Of a stretch of DNA of 64,000 nucleotides, positions 1-10,579 are shown one piece after another (positions within the stretch are counted from its first letter, which is position 1; each line of letters opens with the position of its first letter). Under the pieces are notes generated by a model. That model was not told where the DNA came from. It worked only from the letters and a program-made list of their open reading frames with translations, and ran no database searches. Origin of the DNA: JBBRHH01 sp963788015 (lineage in GTDB: Bacteria; Planctomycetota; Phycisphaerae; Tepidisphaerales; Tepidisphaeraceae); the NCBI GenBank assembly GCA_963788015.1, contig CAWBEY010000010.1, positions 372,001-436,000 on the forward strand. The letters run 5' to 3'. Both the position numbers and the translations under genes were made by a program.

Positions 1-936
1 CGCTAAAAACAGAGCCGGCCCCCTGGCTTGCGGCTCGGGCTCGATGGCGCGGACGTTGCACGAAACCAATCCTGCCAGACTCATCATCCGTTGCAAGTCA
101 TCGGGTTCAAAGCCTAAAGAGCTCTGCCCCATCTGCCGGCGAAAATCGTCCCGGTCGTGTGATAACAGGTCCATGATCACGCCTCTTCCACCCGGCTTCA
201 AAATCCGCGCCATCTCGCGCAGCACCAGGCTCGGCTCGGCCACGTACGATAGCACAAGGGACAGGATCGCCGCGTCACACGTGCCGTCTTCAATTGGCAG
301 CGCCTCCAGCTCCCCCCGCCGCAGGTCGACGTTGTTGAGTCCTTCCACGCGCTTGCGGGCCGCTTTCAGCATGGCCGGCGAATTGTCGACGGCGATGACT
401 TGTTTAATGCTCTGTGCCAGGTCGGCCGTCATTGCTCCCGTGCCGCAGCCCAGATCGGCTACCACATAATCGGCCGGCAGCAGGGCGGCCATGGCGGCGG
501 TGGCGAAGGCCGATCCGTAGAGTTCATCACGCAGCTTGTCCCACTGCCCGGCCGCCCCCGCGAAAAACGACTGGCTGTCACCTTCGCGATCCCGCAGCCG
601 CCGTTCCAGGCGTAGCTGGTCCTGCCGCGTGGTGGGCCAATCCTCCGTCTGCTCCCGCGCCAACAGCCAAAGCCGCCGGGCCGATGGGTCCAGCTCATCA
701 AGGATCGTGCGATACAAATGATTGGTGCCCTGCCGGCGGTTTTTGACCCACCCCTGATCGCTCAGCACCTTCAGATGCCGGCTCATCGTGGACTGCGGCT
801 GCTGGAGGATGTCGCACAACTCGGCCACCCCAAGCTCCTGCCGCTCCAGAAGGCGCAGCAAGCGCAGGCGAACGGAGTCGCCCAGCGAGTCCATCCACGC
901 GATTAATGCGGCGGGTTGAGCGGCGGCTTTAACCAT
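1..936 (-). CDS. ArsR-family regulator fused to SAM methyltransferase (partial)
   Basis: The frame is open from ATG at 936 to the left edge, so the C-terminus is missing (312 codons visible). Residues about 10-75 form a winged helix of the ArsR type, with the recognition-helix region 'QPQSTMSRHLKVLSDQGW'. Residues about 150-260 are a class I methyltransferase with the SAM-binding motif 'VVADLGCGTGAM' near residue 158. This architecture is a known family of ArsR-type regulators carrying a C-terminal methyltransferase domain. The ligand cannot be read from the sequence, because the usual metal-binding cysteines of metal-sensing ArsR proteins are not obvious. The ATG at 936 is chosen because the next upstream ATG in this stretch meets a stop at once. 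There is no strong Shine-Dalgarno sequence. Confidence 0.85.
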   Translation of the reverse strand, partial: MVKAAAQPAALIAWMDSLGDSVRLRLLRLLERQELGVAELCDILQQPQSTMSRHLKVLSDQGWVKNRRQGTNHLYRTILDELDPSARRLWLLAREQTEDWPTTRQDQLRLERRLRDREGDSQSFFAGAAGQWDKLRDELYGSAFATAAMAALLPADYVVADLGCGTGAMTADLAQSIKQVIAVDNSPAMLKAARKRVEGLNNVDLRRGELEALPIEDGTCDAAILSLVLSYVAEPSLVLREMARILKPGGRGVIMDLLSHDRDDFRRQMGQSSLGFEPDDLQRMMSLAGLVSCNVRAIEPEPQARGPALFLA

Positions 937-1120
937 CAGTCCATCCGGATGTATTGTTCGATGAGTAGGCGCGGCTGTCAAGGAAAATCCGAGGCAAGGT
1001 GCCATCGTCACGTCGGGCTGGCACTTATACAGTCCGCCGGAAAAGCGACACAAATAGAAAAGTATGTCGCCTCGGATCAGAAGGCACGCGCCCACGCACC
1101 GCCCCATCCCATACGATGCT

Positions 1121-1582
1121 TTAACCCCCAACCTCAATCGCCCCCAATCGCCCATCCAGAAACTCCTGCAAAAACCCCGCCGCCGCCTGCGCATCCAGTT
1201 GCCCCTTTTTTCCCTTGCGCGTCATCTTCTCCCCGCCTCGTTTCCGGGCATTGAGCCTCTGCTCGGCCTCAAAGCTGCTCAGCCGCTCATCCACGAAAAT
1301 CACCTCCACCCGCGCCAGCGACGCCACTTGCCTCCCCCACACAACCGCCTCCCGCGCGGCCGCCCCCACCGAATTATCCATGTTCAGCGGCAGCCCCACC
1401 ACCAGTCGCCGCACCTCCTCCTTCTGAATCAGCCCCACCACCGGCCCAATCGCCTGCTCCGTCCCATGTACCTCCAGCACATCCAGCGGCGTTGCAAACC
1501 GCCCCCCCTCATCGCTCATGGCCAGACCCACCCGCCGCTGGCCAAGGTCAACCGCCAACGTCCGCAGTGAAGCCGCGTTCAT
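1121..1582 (-). CDS. ruvX: RuvX/YqgF family putative pre-16S rRNA nuclease / Holliday junction resolvase
   Basis: The 153-residue protein has the normal YqgF length and an RNase H-like fold. The first acidic strand is 'LAVDLGQRRVGLAMSD', followed by 'VVGLPLNMDNS', 'FVDERLSSFEAEQRL' and the C-terminal 'LDAQAAAGFLQEFLD', which supply the expected D, E and D catalytic residues. Family members mature the 5' end of 16S rRNA or process recombination intermediates in the cytoplasm. It starts 13 bases after the manC-type stop codon on the same strand, so the two are probably co-transcribed. The frame is intact. Confidence 0.92.
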   Translation of the reverse strand: MNAASLRTLAVDLGQRRVGLAMSDEGGRFATPLDVLEVHGTEQAIGPVVGLIQKEEVRRLVVGLPLNMDNSVGAAAREAVVWGRQVASLARVEVIFVDERLSSFEAEQRLNARKRGGEKMTRKGKKGQLDAQAAAGFLQEFLDGRLGAIEVGG

Positions 1583-1595
1583 TCAAAAAAGTCTA

Positions 1596-2702
1596 TCACA
1601 GAAACCGCTCCCCAAACCGATCCTTCACGCGATTCACCATCTCCTTCACCCGCTCCGAATCGCGCTTGCGCATACCAGCGTTACGTCGGGCGTATGAATC
1701 ACAATGGTGTCCGACAGCCCGATCGTCGAGATCAAATGCTGCCGGGTCGCTGCTGATGAGAATGTTGTCATCCGAATCCACCAGCAGGCAAAGCTCGCTC
1801 TGGATGGCATTGTCCTGCTCATCGGTGTTCAATATCTCCGCCAGCGCCGGCCACGATCCCACGTCCAGCCATTCGATGGGCATCTCCACCACCACCACCT
1901 GCGCCTGCCCCTTCCCCTGTGACGACGGCTCCATCACTGCATAGTCAATGCTGATCTTCGGCAGCGTCCCATAAGTCTGCTGCAGCACCTCCCCCTGCCC
2001 CGGCGTATCCCACGCGGCCGCGATCTTCGACAGCCCTTCGTGCGCCGCCGGCAGGTGCCGCGCCAATTCGCGCAGCACCGTATCGCATCGCCAGACAAAC
2101 GATCCTGAGTTCCAATAATACCGCCCCGTCTCCACGTACCGGTCCGCCGTCGGCTTATCCGGCTTCTCCTTAAACGCCAGCACCCGGTAAGCCCCCTTCC
2201 CCACGTTCTTCAGCGCCAGCGGTTCACCCCGATGAATATACCCCAGCCCCACATGCCCAAAGCTCGGCACGATCCCAAATGTCACCAGCGCATTGGCCTG
2301 TTGTTCCACCACGCTAAACGCCAGCCGCAGCGCATCATGAAACTTTTCCACCGGCTGAATCACATGATCGGCCGTCACAATGCACATCACCGCCTCGGGA
2401 TCACGCTTCACCAGCACCGCCGCCGCAAACCCCACCGCATTGGCCGTATCCCGGCCCATCGGCTCGCCCAGCAGGTTCTCGCGTGGCAACTCCGGCAGAT
2501 TCTCATACACGCTCTGCGCATACGCCGCCCCGGTCACCACGTAAATCCGGTCCGCCGGCAAAATCGCCCGCAGCCGGTCATACGAAAGCTGCAACAGGCT
2601 GCGCCCATGAACCAGCGGCAAAAGCTGCTTGGGCTTATTCTTCCTCGAAAGCGGCCAAAGCCGCGTCCCCGATCCCCCCGCCATGATTAATCCATATTGC
2701 AT
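1596..2702 (-). CDS. manC: Mannose-1-phosphate guanylyltransferase (two compensating frame breaks)
   Basis: This enzyme makes GDP-mannose from mannose-1-phosphate and GTP in the cytoplasm, for surface glycans. The N-terminus carries the nucleotidyltransferase signature 'GGSGTRLWPLSRKNKPKQ', and further on come 'FKEKPD' and 'NSGSFVWR'. The start is the ATG at 2702; the frame stays open upstream but that extension does not look like the family. Near the C-terminus the frame reads nonsense between about 1676 and 1733, whereas another frame over the same bases reads 'HLISTIGLSDTIVIHTPD', as expected for the family. A missing CG near 1733 and a missing C near 1676 (TGCCGC read as TGCGC) would explain it. 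The final 'RKRDSERVKEMV' is back in frame. No phosphomannose isomerase domain is present. Confidence 0.88.
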   Translation of the reverse strand: MQYGLIMAGGSGTRLWPLSRKNKPKQLLPLVHGRSLLQLSYDRLRAILPADRIYVVTGAAYAQSVYENLPELPRENLLGEPMGRDTANAVGFAAAVLVKRDPEAVMCIVTADHVIQPVEKFHDALRLAFSVVEQQANALVTFGIVPSFGHVGLGYIHRGEPLALKNVGKGAYRVLAFKEKPDKPTADRYVETGRYYWNSGSFVWRCDTVLRELARHLPAAHEGLSKIAAAWDTPGQGEVLQQTYGTLPKISIDYAVMEPSSQGKGQAQVVVVEMPIEWLDVGSWPALAEILNTDEQDNAIQSELCLLVDSDDNILISSDPAAFDLDDRAVGHHCDSYARRNAGMRKRDSERVKEMVNRVKDRFGERFL

Positions 2703-2940
2703 AAATCCTCTGGCAAACGACCCCGCCCGCTGCTGAATGTATATCGGACGAAATACCCTCGAAGCTGTGCGGGAAAGACGCACCCGCCTTCCCATCTCAC
2801 CACGAATTATAGCACCAGATTGAGCGACAGGGACGACTCCAAACGTGTTCTGGCCCTTCCACGCCGTTACAATCTTCCCGCCGCTTTACAATGGCGACAC
2901 CAGCGGGCTTTGACGTTCAATACCGATCAGGAGGAATAAA

Positions 2941-3827
2941 ATGCCTACAGAAACCGCGACACCCCCGTCCCCGTTCATTTCAACCCCCGCACCAGGCAAA
3001 CCGGTTGTCATCGCCCAGACTCTCCCCGCCCACCCGCCAGTTGGCCTCCTGCGAAAACTCGCCGGCTTTCTCTGGTGGCTCGTCACCGGCTTTGGCCTCC
3101 TCACCACGCTCATCCAGCGCAAAGCGCCCGCACCAAGGCCGAGGAAATCGTCGTCTACTGCGTCCACCGTTCCTTCTTCCTGTGGGCCATGATCCTCACC
3201 GGCTTCATCGGCGCCGCCTGCGTCCGGCACTATCCCGACACCGCCCGCGTCTGGGGCTGGATCTACGTCTGGGTGATGATGTACACGCTCGTCTCCCTCC
3301 TCTTCGACGTCAGCATGAAGGCCTTCCTCCTCTGGGCCGGCATCTTCGCCTTCATCTGGCTGGGCTTCAGCTACATGGAAAAGCTCCACCACCTCCCCAT
3401 CCTCTCCCACCTCCACGCCTACATGCAAAGCCTCCACCCCGCCCTCGACACCGGCTTCGCCAGCGTCATCAGTTGGCTGCTGCTTGGCCCCTGGCTGGGA
3501 GCGATGTTCCACTCCTTCAGCCGCGGCCGCAAAACCTTCTCCCCTAACTCCATCGAAGAATGGTACCTGGGCGAAGGACGCGAAATCATCGACCGTTCCG
3601 GCCTGAAATTCCGCAGCCGCTACCGCGACCTCCTCGAATCCATCCTCGGCCTGGGCGCCGGCGACCTCGAAGCCGTCGACGGCAACGGCGTCACCGTCAA
3701 ACGCTGGGAAAACATCATCTTCCTCACCTTCATCTGGCGCCGCCTCGACGAAATCCTCCACCAACGCTCCGCCGTCGTAGACAACGCCCCCTCCGATCCC
3801 GTCGAAGTAGAAGAAGTCCACCGCTAA
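2941..3827 (+). CDS. Conserved multi-pass membrane protein of unknown function (frame break near 3125)
   Basis: A strong ribosome binding site (AGGAGG, about 2930-2935) precedes ATG 2941. The first frame encodes a Pro-rich cytoplasmic N-terminus and a hydrophobic stretch 'LAGFLWWLVTGFGLLTTLI'. Near 3125 the frame shifts by one base, and the protein continues as 'ARTKAEEIVVYCVHRSFF', with further membrane segments around 'FFLWAMILTGFIGAACV', 'GWIYVWVMMYTLVSLLF' and 'FASVISWLLLGPWLGAMF'. It ends in a soluble, charged C-terminal domain of about 80 residues. I do not recognise a family and assign no function. It converges on the MFS gene. Confidence 0.7.
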
Positions 3828-3850
3828 CCAACGCTCCGACTCCCCAAATC

Positions 3851-5097
3851 TTACTCCTCTCCCGGTAATCCGGGAGAGGCAGGGTGAGGGCCGTCCGCCA
3901 GCACCGTCCCAATTCCCGCCCTCCCTGCCCCCCGCCCCGCCAGCCAATGCACTCCCAGCGCCGCCCCCGCAAACAGCACCCCGTCACACACACCCCACTC
4001 CACCGCCCCACGCTCCACCCAAAAGATCCCAGCAACGACCCGGCCGCACCGCCCACAAAATAACACGTCAAATAAACCGAATTCAGCCGGCTATGCGCAC
4101 TGGGCACCAGACTGTAAATCCGCGTCTGGTTGGCCACCTGCGCCGACTGCGTTGCCAAATCCAGCACAATCACCCCCACCGCCAGCCCCCACAGCGTCGC
4201 CCCGCCCACCAAGAAAATCCCAAACGACGCCACCATCAACGTCGCCGCTAACGTCAAAATCCCCCGCACGCTTGCACCGTCCGCAAACCGCCCCACCACC
4301 GGCGCGGCCAGTGCCCCCGCCGCCCCCACAAAGCCAAAAAGCCCCGCGACCTGCGGCCCATAATGAAGCGGCGGCGTCTGCAGTCGAAAACTAAGCGTCG
4401 CCCAGAACGTGCTGAATGCCCCGAAAATCAGCGCCCCGTTCAACGAAGCCTGCCGCAACACCGGCTGCGTCAAAAACAACTCCCACACCGACTTCAGCAG
4501 CCGCGGATAAGGCAAATGCGGTGGAAGCGTGCGCCTCGGCAAAAGCGGCCCAAGCACCACCGCCAGCGCCACCATCAACCCGGCCGCAATCCAGTACATC
4601 CTCCGCCACCCCAAATGCTCCCCCACAACGCCGCTGATTGTCCGCGACAACAAAATCCCCAGCAGCAGCCCCATCATGATGATCCCGATCACGCTCCCCC
4701 GCCGCGCCGGCGGCGTCATGGCGGCCGCAAAAGGCAGCAACACCTGCGGCACCACCGTCGCGATTCCAATCGCCAGACTTACCATCGCCAGAAACTTTAG
4801 ATTCGGCGCCACCGCTGCGGCCACCAGCGCCACCGCAACCAGCAACAACAGCGTCACGACAAGCCGTCGCGGCTGCACGATGTCCCCCATCGGCACCAGC
4901 AGCAAAAGCCCCAGCGCATATCCAATCTGCGTCAACGTCGGAATCGCGCTCACCCCGCGCACCGAAACATGAAAATCATGCGCCATGTCCGCCAGCAGCG
5001 GCTGATTGTAATAAAGATTCGCAACACTCAGCCCACACGCGATGGCAATGATCCAAGTCAGCGACCCAGACAACCTCCGTCCCACCCCGCCCAACAT
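3851..5097 (-). CDS. MFS transporter (frame break near 4020)
   Basis: About 400 residues with 12 predicted membrane helices. It begins with 'SLTWIIAIACGLSVANLYYNQPLLADMA', split here by eye as SLTWIIAIACGLSVAN then LYYNQPLLADMA, which is typical of the YnfM/AraJ-like drug and sugar efflux MFS group. A loop after helix 2 contains 'GDIVQPRRLV', a variant of the MFS motif A. The last helix breaks near 4020: one frame reads 'SVGRWSGVCVTGCC', while the neighbouring frame carries on as 'GVCDGVLFAGAALGVHWL' and stops at 3851. The substrate is unknown. The final codons run into the inverted repeat at 3857-3878, so the natural stop could be slightly earlier. Confidence 0.82.
3857..3878. terminator. 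Hairpin between convergent genes
   Basis: A perfect 9-base inverted repeat, CTCTCCCGG (3857-3865) and CCGGGAGAG (3870-3878), surrounds a TAAT loop. It lies between the plus-strand membrane protein and the end of the minus-strand MFS gene. No U-tract follows on either side, so it could be a bidirectional transcript-end hairpin or a small dispersed palindromic repeat. The flanking CAGGGTGAGGG resembles a phrase common in intergenic repeats of many bacteria. Confidence 0.4.
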
Positions 5098-5283
5098 TTC
5101 TCCCCCACCACCCCCTCCGCCCGCACATCAACTCCACGCATTCCCATAAGCCGAGATTCTAGGCCACAAAAAAATCAAGAAATCAACGCCTCAATGAACC
5201 AATGAACCGATAAGCCAGCAACCAACCCCCCTCCTTCTAGTCTCTAGTTTCTAGTCTCCAGTCTCTACCTTACCATCCCCCCC

Positions 5284-6813
5284 ATGCCCCTCTTCACCCC
5301 AGCCGAACGCCCCATCGCCGAAGGCATCTCCCGCCTGGTCTACTGCAACCCGTTCACCCCCGAGCGCATCGAAAACGAACAGCAGGTTCTCGGCCGAAGC
5401 TTTCGTCCAGGCCGACGCCGTCTGGAACGTCTTTAACGATCCCGAAGGCGGCCGCGAAAACCTAAAACTCCTCCGCGAAAAATCCGAATCCCTCGCCTCC
5501 ATCGCCCGCCAGCGCCTCCTCGACAAAACCACCGCCGGTGAAAAAGACCGCCTCCTCTACGAAGACCTCGTCCTCTACCTCCTCTACTACCGCAACCACG
5601 AACCCCTCCGCGAAGCCATCCTCGGCCATCAGGGCCACAAAGCCCGCCTCGACTTTGCCGGCCTATACCAAACCCTCCTCGACGATCTCAAGCACTTCTT
5701 CAATCTCCCCAACCTCGCCCCGCCCCGCCATCCCCCTCACCAGCTCTTCGCCGGCTTCTTCCAGATCCGCCGCGCCTTCAAGTCCATCTTCGACAACATC
5801 GTCGGCCGTTCCATGGCCGTCGCACGCCTCCGCGCCGCCGTCTGGGAGTCCATCTTCACCCACGACATGCAACGCTACCAGCGCGTCCTCTTCGACCGCA
5901 TGGGCGACTTCACCACCCTCATCGTCGGCGAATCCGGCACCGGCAAGGAACTCGTCGCACAGGCCATCGCACTCTCCCGCTTCATCCCCTTCGACCCCAA
6001 ACGCGGCGCGTTCTCCGAAGATTTCACCGCCCTCTTCATCGGCCTGAACCTCTCGGCCCTCTCCCCCACCCTCATCGAGTCCGAACTTTTCGGCCATCGC
6101 CGCGGCGCCTTCACCGGCGCCCTCGAAGACCGCGCCGGCTGGCTCGAAACCTGCAAGCCCCTCGGCACCGTCTTCCTCGACGAAATCGGCGAGCTCGACG
6201 GCGCTATCCAGGTCAAGCTCCTCCGCGTCCTCCAGTCCCGCACCTTCCAGCGCCTCGGCGACAACCAGCCCCGCCACTTCTCCGGCAAAATCATGGCCGC
6301 CACCAACCGCGACCTCGCCAGGGAAATGTCCGCCGGCGCCTTCCGCAAAGACTTCTACTACCGCCTCTGCTCCGACATCATCCAAACCCCTTCCCTGCGC
6401 GAGCAACTCAACGAATGCCCCCAGGACCTCGGCCAGATGATCCTCTTCATCGTCAAACGCATCGCCGGCGAAGAGGCCGACGCCCTCTGCGAAGAAATCG
6501 CCAAATGGATCCCAAAAAACCTCGGCCAAACCTACCCCTGGCCCGGCAACTTCCGCGAGCTCGAACAGTGCGTCAGAAACTGGGTCATCCGCCGCGATTA
6601 CCGCCCACCCTCCCCACCCCCCAATCCGAACCCCAGGCCCTCGCCCACGCCATCGCCGCTGGAACCCTGACCGCCGAAGACCTCCTGAAGCGCTACTGCA
6701 AAATCATCTACGACCAAACCAACAGCTACGAAGAAACGGCCCGCCGCCTGAGCCTCGACCGCCGAACGGTGAAGGCGAAAGTAACGGGCGACACAGCCAG
6801 TACCATCCGATGA
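5284..6813 (+). CDS. Sigma-54-dependent transcriptional activator with unusual N-terminal domain (two frame breaks)
   Basis: After two frame changes (near 5395 and 6605) one protein of about 509 residues emerges. Its N-terminal region of about 180 residues is helical, shows no recognisable receiver, GAF or PAS motif, and begins 'MPLFTPAERPIAEGISRL'. The central AAA+ domain has Walker A 'GESGTGKE', the sigma-54 contact loop 'GAFTGA', Walker B 'GTVFLDEIGEL' and the late motif 'YPWPGNFRELEQCVRNW'. The C-terminus is a Fis-type helix-turn-helix with 'SYEETARRLSLDRRTVKAKV'. It should activate RNA polymerase with sigma-54, but its signal and target are unknown. It converges on the NACHT gene, with only 30 bases between the two stops. 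Confidence 0.85.
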
Positions 6814-6843
6814 TTTTAGATGGCCTTTTGAACTCCTCACGAA

Positions 6844-9800
6844 TTACACGAACCGCCATTTCAGAAAGTGTGAACCCAGTAACAGTTCAGTCTTTAGTGG
6901 CGCTCGCATCCAAGGTGTTCCGCGAAGATCTAGATCGCGAATGTTCTCAAGCTGATTCAACGAGGAAATATCGCTCACATTGGTGTCTTTCAAATCAAGC
7001 AGCTTCAAGGACGTCAAATTGGCAAGAGGAGAGATATCGGTTACAGCTGTCTGGCCCAGCCTGAGTGTCGTTAAATGGACTAGATTAGCAAGTGCAGACA
7101 GGTCGTGAACTTTTGTACCGCTCAAATCCAGGTATTTCAAAGCGGTTAGACCCGCGATTGCCGAGATATCTGCCACGTCGGTGTCGTACAATTGCAGATG
7201 TTCCAAGCCCGTTAATTCAGAAATTGGGCCGACGTCGACTATTTTTGACTTCCCAAGATGCAGTATTCTAAGCTTAATAAGGCGTCCAAGCAGATATATC
7301 ACAAACCGGACTGTAGTCCATCTCTAGATGAGTAAGATTACTTAGCATCGCAATAGCTGAGATGTCATTAATATCTGTGTAGCTTAACGAAAGATACCTT
7401 AACTCGGACAACTTGCCAAGCGCAGCAATATCATGCACAGGCAACGCGGTGAGATCTAGTGACATTAAATTAACCAAGCTAGCCAAAGGAGCGATGTCAG
7501 ACACTTTTGTGTTTATTAATTCTAGATCTATTAGATTCACGAGTGAGGAAAGTGGCGACAAATCGGTAACAGGAGTGGCAGCTAGGCTGAGCGCAGATAG
7601 GGACACCAGCTTATTAAGTGGCGAGAGGTCTTCGACCCGCGTGGCTTCGAGTCGCAGACTCGCTAAGGCCGTCATCCCGGAGAGAGCAGAGATGTTCGTC
7701 ACTTTGGTATACGCGAGATCAAGCGCCTTTAAACCGACCAAGCCAGCGAGCGGCGAGATATCTGTGAGCCCTGTATCGCTGAGGTTGAGATACGCGACAC
7801 GGGGATTAATGCTCAATGCCGCAACATCAACAATCTGCGTCCGAACGCCCTTCGGTAAGTCTTCTCCCTTGGTAATCAACCGCCGCTGAACCTCAGGAAT
7901 CTTGAGCGGATTGACGGCTTGCGCCAGTTCTGCAATCACGTCCAGTCGAGTTGCAGGTAGATATCCCTCCAACTCAACTGTAGCGGCCTCAGTGCCAATA
8001 AGTCGAAGTGCTCTCACGCACGCCACGGCATTCTTAGCCGAAATATTTGGCGAGTACCTCAGGAAACGCACAGCACGGTCGCCAATTGCTGCGAGCGTTG
8101 CCGCGTCTGTTAGTGATCTCGGCGGGAGCATTCCTTTCGCAATCTTTGATAGCCGGGCATCGAGGCGCTGGATCCAAATGCTGAGCTACGGCCCGAAGTC
8201 GGATTGCCATCAACTGGCGCGTGTGTGCGTCTACCGCGACCGGATCCCTCGACCTATTAGCTCCTTTTCGACCAACACGAGTTTCGTCGGCTGGTAGAAT
8301 CGCTTCGATCAGTTTAGTTGCAAATTCCTCATCGTCAGGGGCGGCGGCAGCAAAAAGAAGGACGTTTTCCCAATCAGCCGACGCCGCATGTCGGGCGAGT
8401 GACCTGATATTTGTCTCCCGTACAAATTTCCCGGCAGCCAAATACTCCTTGAACGCGTTATGGATGAAATCAACGGTGCCAGGCGACTTTTCCCGAAGCA
8501 TGCCGCTTCGCTCAATCAATCCCTTAAGGATGACCGAAGCGTGAGATCGCCGGCGACCCTTGACGTTGTGCAACGCGTCGGCGATCTTCTTTCGAGCTAG
8601 CTTTTCAGGAACGGCAGATATCTCTTCCTCCACCATATATTTTGCCAAGTGTGCAACGATCATCTTTCGTTGCGGATAGGTGAGATCACGATATTCCGGA
8701 TCGAATTCAGACAAATCAAGGCCGCTTTCTCGTTCACGACGAAAAAGCAACATGTGGCAGAGCGATTCGGCTAATTCATGAATGTCATCGGGCAGCTTCT
8801 GGTTGCGGTCGCGATGTAGGGCACAAACCATCGCTGCGAGCAGCGGGTTGCTGGCCAGACGTGCAATCGGCGCATTGTCCCGCAACTGAACTTTAAGATG
8901 ATCCGCCATGCCATCGAGCTTCAATGCCTCGCGCTCCCCCTTATTGGTCAAAATCTGTGTCCGAACAGCGCGATGCCAGTTGTCGATCAAGAGGCTGCGA
9001 TCCGTCACGGACATTGGAGCAACCATTGCTTCCTGAAACTTTAAATCAGCCAATTCACCGGGCTCCATTGCGGCCGGGCGGGTGCTCACCACATAGAAAC
9101 AACCCGAATACAACGTCACAAGTTGCTTGAGCTGCCTGCGCACCTCTGGTCGATATTTCTTCGGCACCTCGTCGATCCCATCGATTAGAACTAGAGCTGA
9201 CCCAGACGCGAGCTTGTCCCGCACCCAATTCTGAGGAGGAGCACCGAATAGGGGAAGCGTCTCACCGACGAACGACTCGATAGATGGAAGCTTGCCATTC
9301 TGACAATTCCGCAGGAGGATCAAGAATGGAGTACAATGCTTCCAAGGCATCGTCCACGTGATCTTAGCATCGGCTCCATAATCACGAAGACCTATGACCG
9401 GTGGGTCAGTAGCAACCTTCTCCGTTGCATCCACAGTGAACCATCTATCAATGCTATCTCGCCAAAAAGTGTCAGAAGTAGCATGTGTCTTTACATTTAT
9501 ATCTTTGGTTTCAATAAATTTAAAGACCTCATCCGACTTAAAATGTGAACGCCAATCCGCGCCCGACCCCGCTTGAATCGCGGCCCAACGAAAAAGAGTG
9601 CTCTTACCGCTCCCAGCCTCACCACGGATCAGTAGGCGGCGCGTATCTCGCCCTATCGCGTCGAAAACGGCGTCAACACGCGTTGGGCCCAGTTCTTTGG
9701 ACGTCGTTGGTGCTTCCAGACTCAACGAAATATACGCTACCGATAGCTTCTGCTTCTTTGACTCTGGAGACAGGTCTACGCCAAATAGTTCTAGTTCATC

Positions 9801-10579
9801 CAGTCCTTCCGCAACGGCCCTTCGATATTCCGCGTCATACCGCGCTCCTCCGCAAACCCTGCCGCCCCAACGCGTTGACGCAGTGCTGCTACGGTAAACA
9901 ACTCGCGAAAATGCTTCAGTTCATCTGCGGCCCGCGATACCTCCCGTTGTGTCTGTTCGACGCCGCTTCCCACCACCGACAGTCGGTCATGAACTTCAGC
10001 GATACCCTTCTCCGCCGCGGCGGCATGCTCCCGGCCTGCCACCACGTCTCTACTCATATTAAGCAGCTTCGCAGCGATCTGCCTCAATCGCGCCAGTTGT
10101 TCGCCAGCACTCTTCGATCCAAATCCCTTGAGTTTGTGCGATATCTCAACCAGATTGACAATCGCAAGATGCAAGGTGCGGCTATAAAGAGCTGTTTCAG
10201 ATTCGCTGAAATGACCGACGGTAAGCGGTGACTCTGCTTGGATCGCAGCTTCGATTTTCGCGGCGTCCAAATCATTCTGAACGAAGAATTCTGCGTTCAA
10301 GAATTGACTCAAAACCGCTTCAATTCGGATCGCCACTGCATCAGCGTTAAGATGGCTAGCCTTCGCGAATTCTTCCAACTCCCGCGTCAGCTGGCGAACA
10401 TATTGCTTACCAACAGATTCGAGCTGTTTTCTTACGCGCTTTTCCTCGGCCTTCTCTATGCTCGGCTTCAAGGCGATATCAACTAACTCTCCACTCGCCT
10501 CACCGCCAACGCCAAAGGTAAGTAGATTGCCAAGTAACTTCGAGAAGGGCTTTGCGAGTTTGAGAAACCATACGGACAT
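6844..10579 (-). CDS. NACHT NTPase with N-terminal helical domain and C-terminal leucine-rich repeats (NLR-like; three frame breaks)
   Basis: Read across frame changes near 9838, 8170 and 7297, this is one protein of about 1,245 residues. Residues 1 to about 280 are a helical domain with 'FSESETALYSRTLHLAIVN' and 'EGLDELELFGVDLS', which resembles the NNH1-type domain of bacterial NACHT proteins. A NACHT ATPase follows, with Walker A 'GEAGSGKST' near residue 319 and Walker B 'LVLIDGIDEVP', then a winged-helix-like region ('YPQRKMIVAHLAKYM'). The C-terminus has about 14 leucine-rich repeats of 22 residues, each like 'ISPLAGLVGLKALDL', internalin/SDS22 style. Start ATG 10579 has a good AGGGAGG site. 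The DNA is visibly AT-richer than its neighbours, suggesting acquisition. Bacterial NACHT proteins of this kind are known anti-phage effectors or sensors; that role here is inference. The breaks may be assembly errors or real decay. Confidence 0.82.

Noticed and set aside
2886..3947. Long minus-strand frame rich in Glu, Gly and Val (353 codons)
   Set aside because: It is the complement of the membrane protein gene; composition is typical of an antisense shadow of GC-rich coding DNA, with no domain and no ribosome binding site.
6844..10579. Integrated mobile element carrying the NACHT gene
   Set aside because: Composition suggests acquisition, but I found no integrase, transposase, direct repeats or tRNA end, so element borders cannot be supported.
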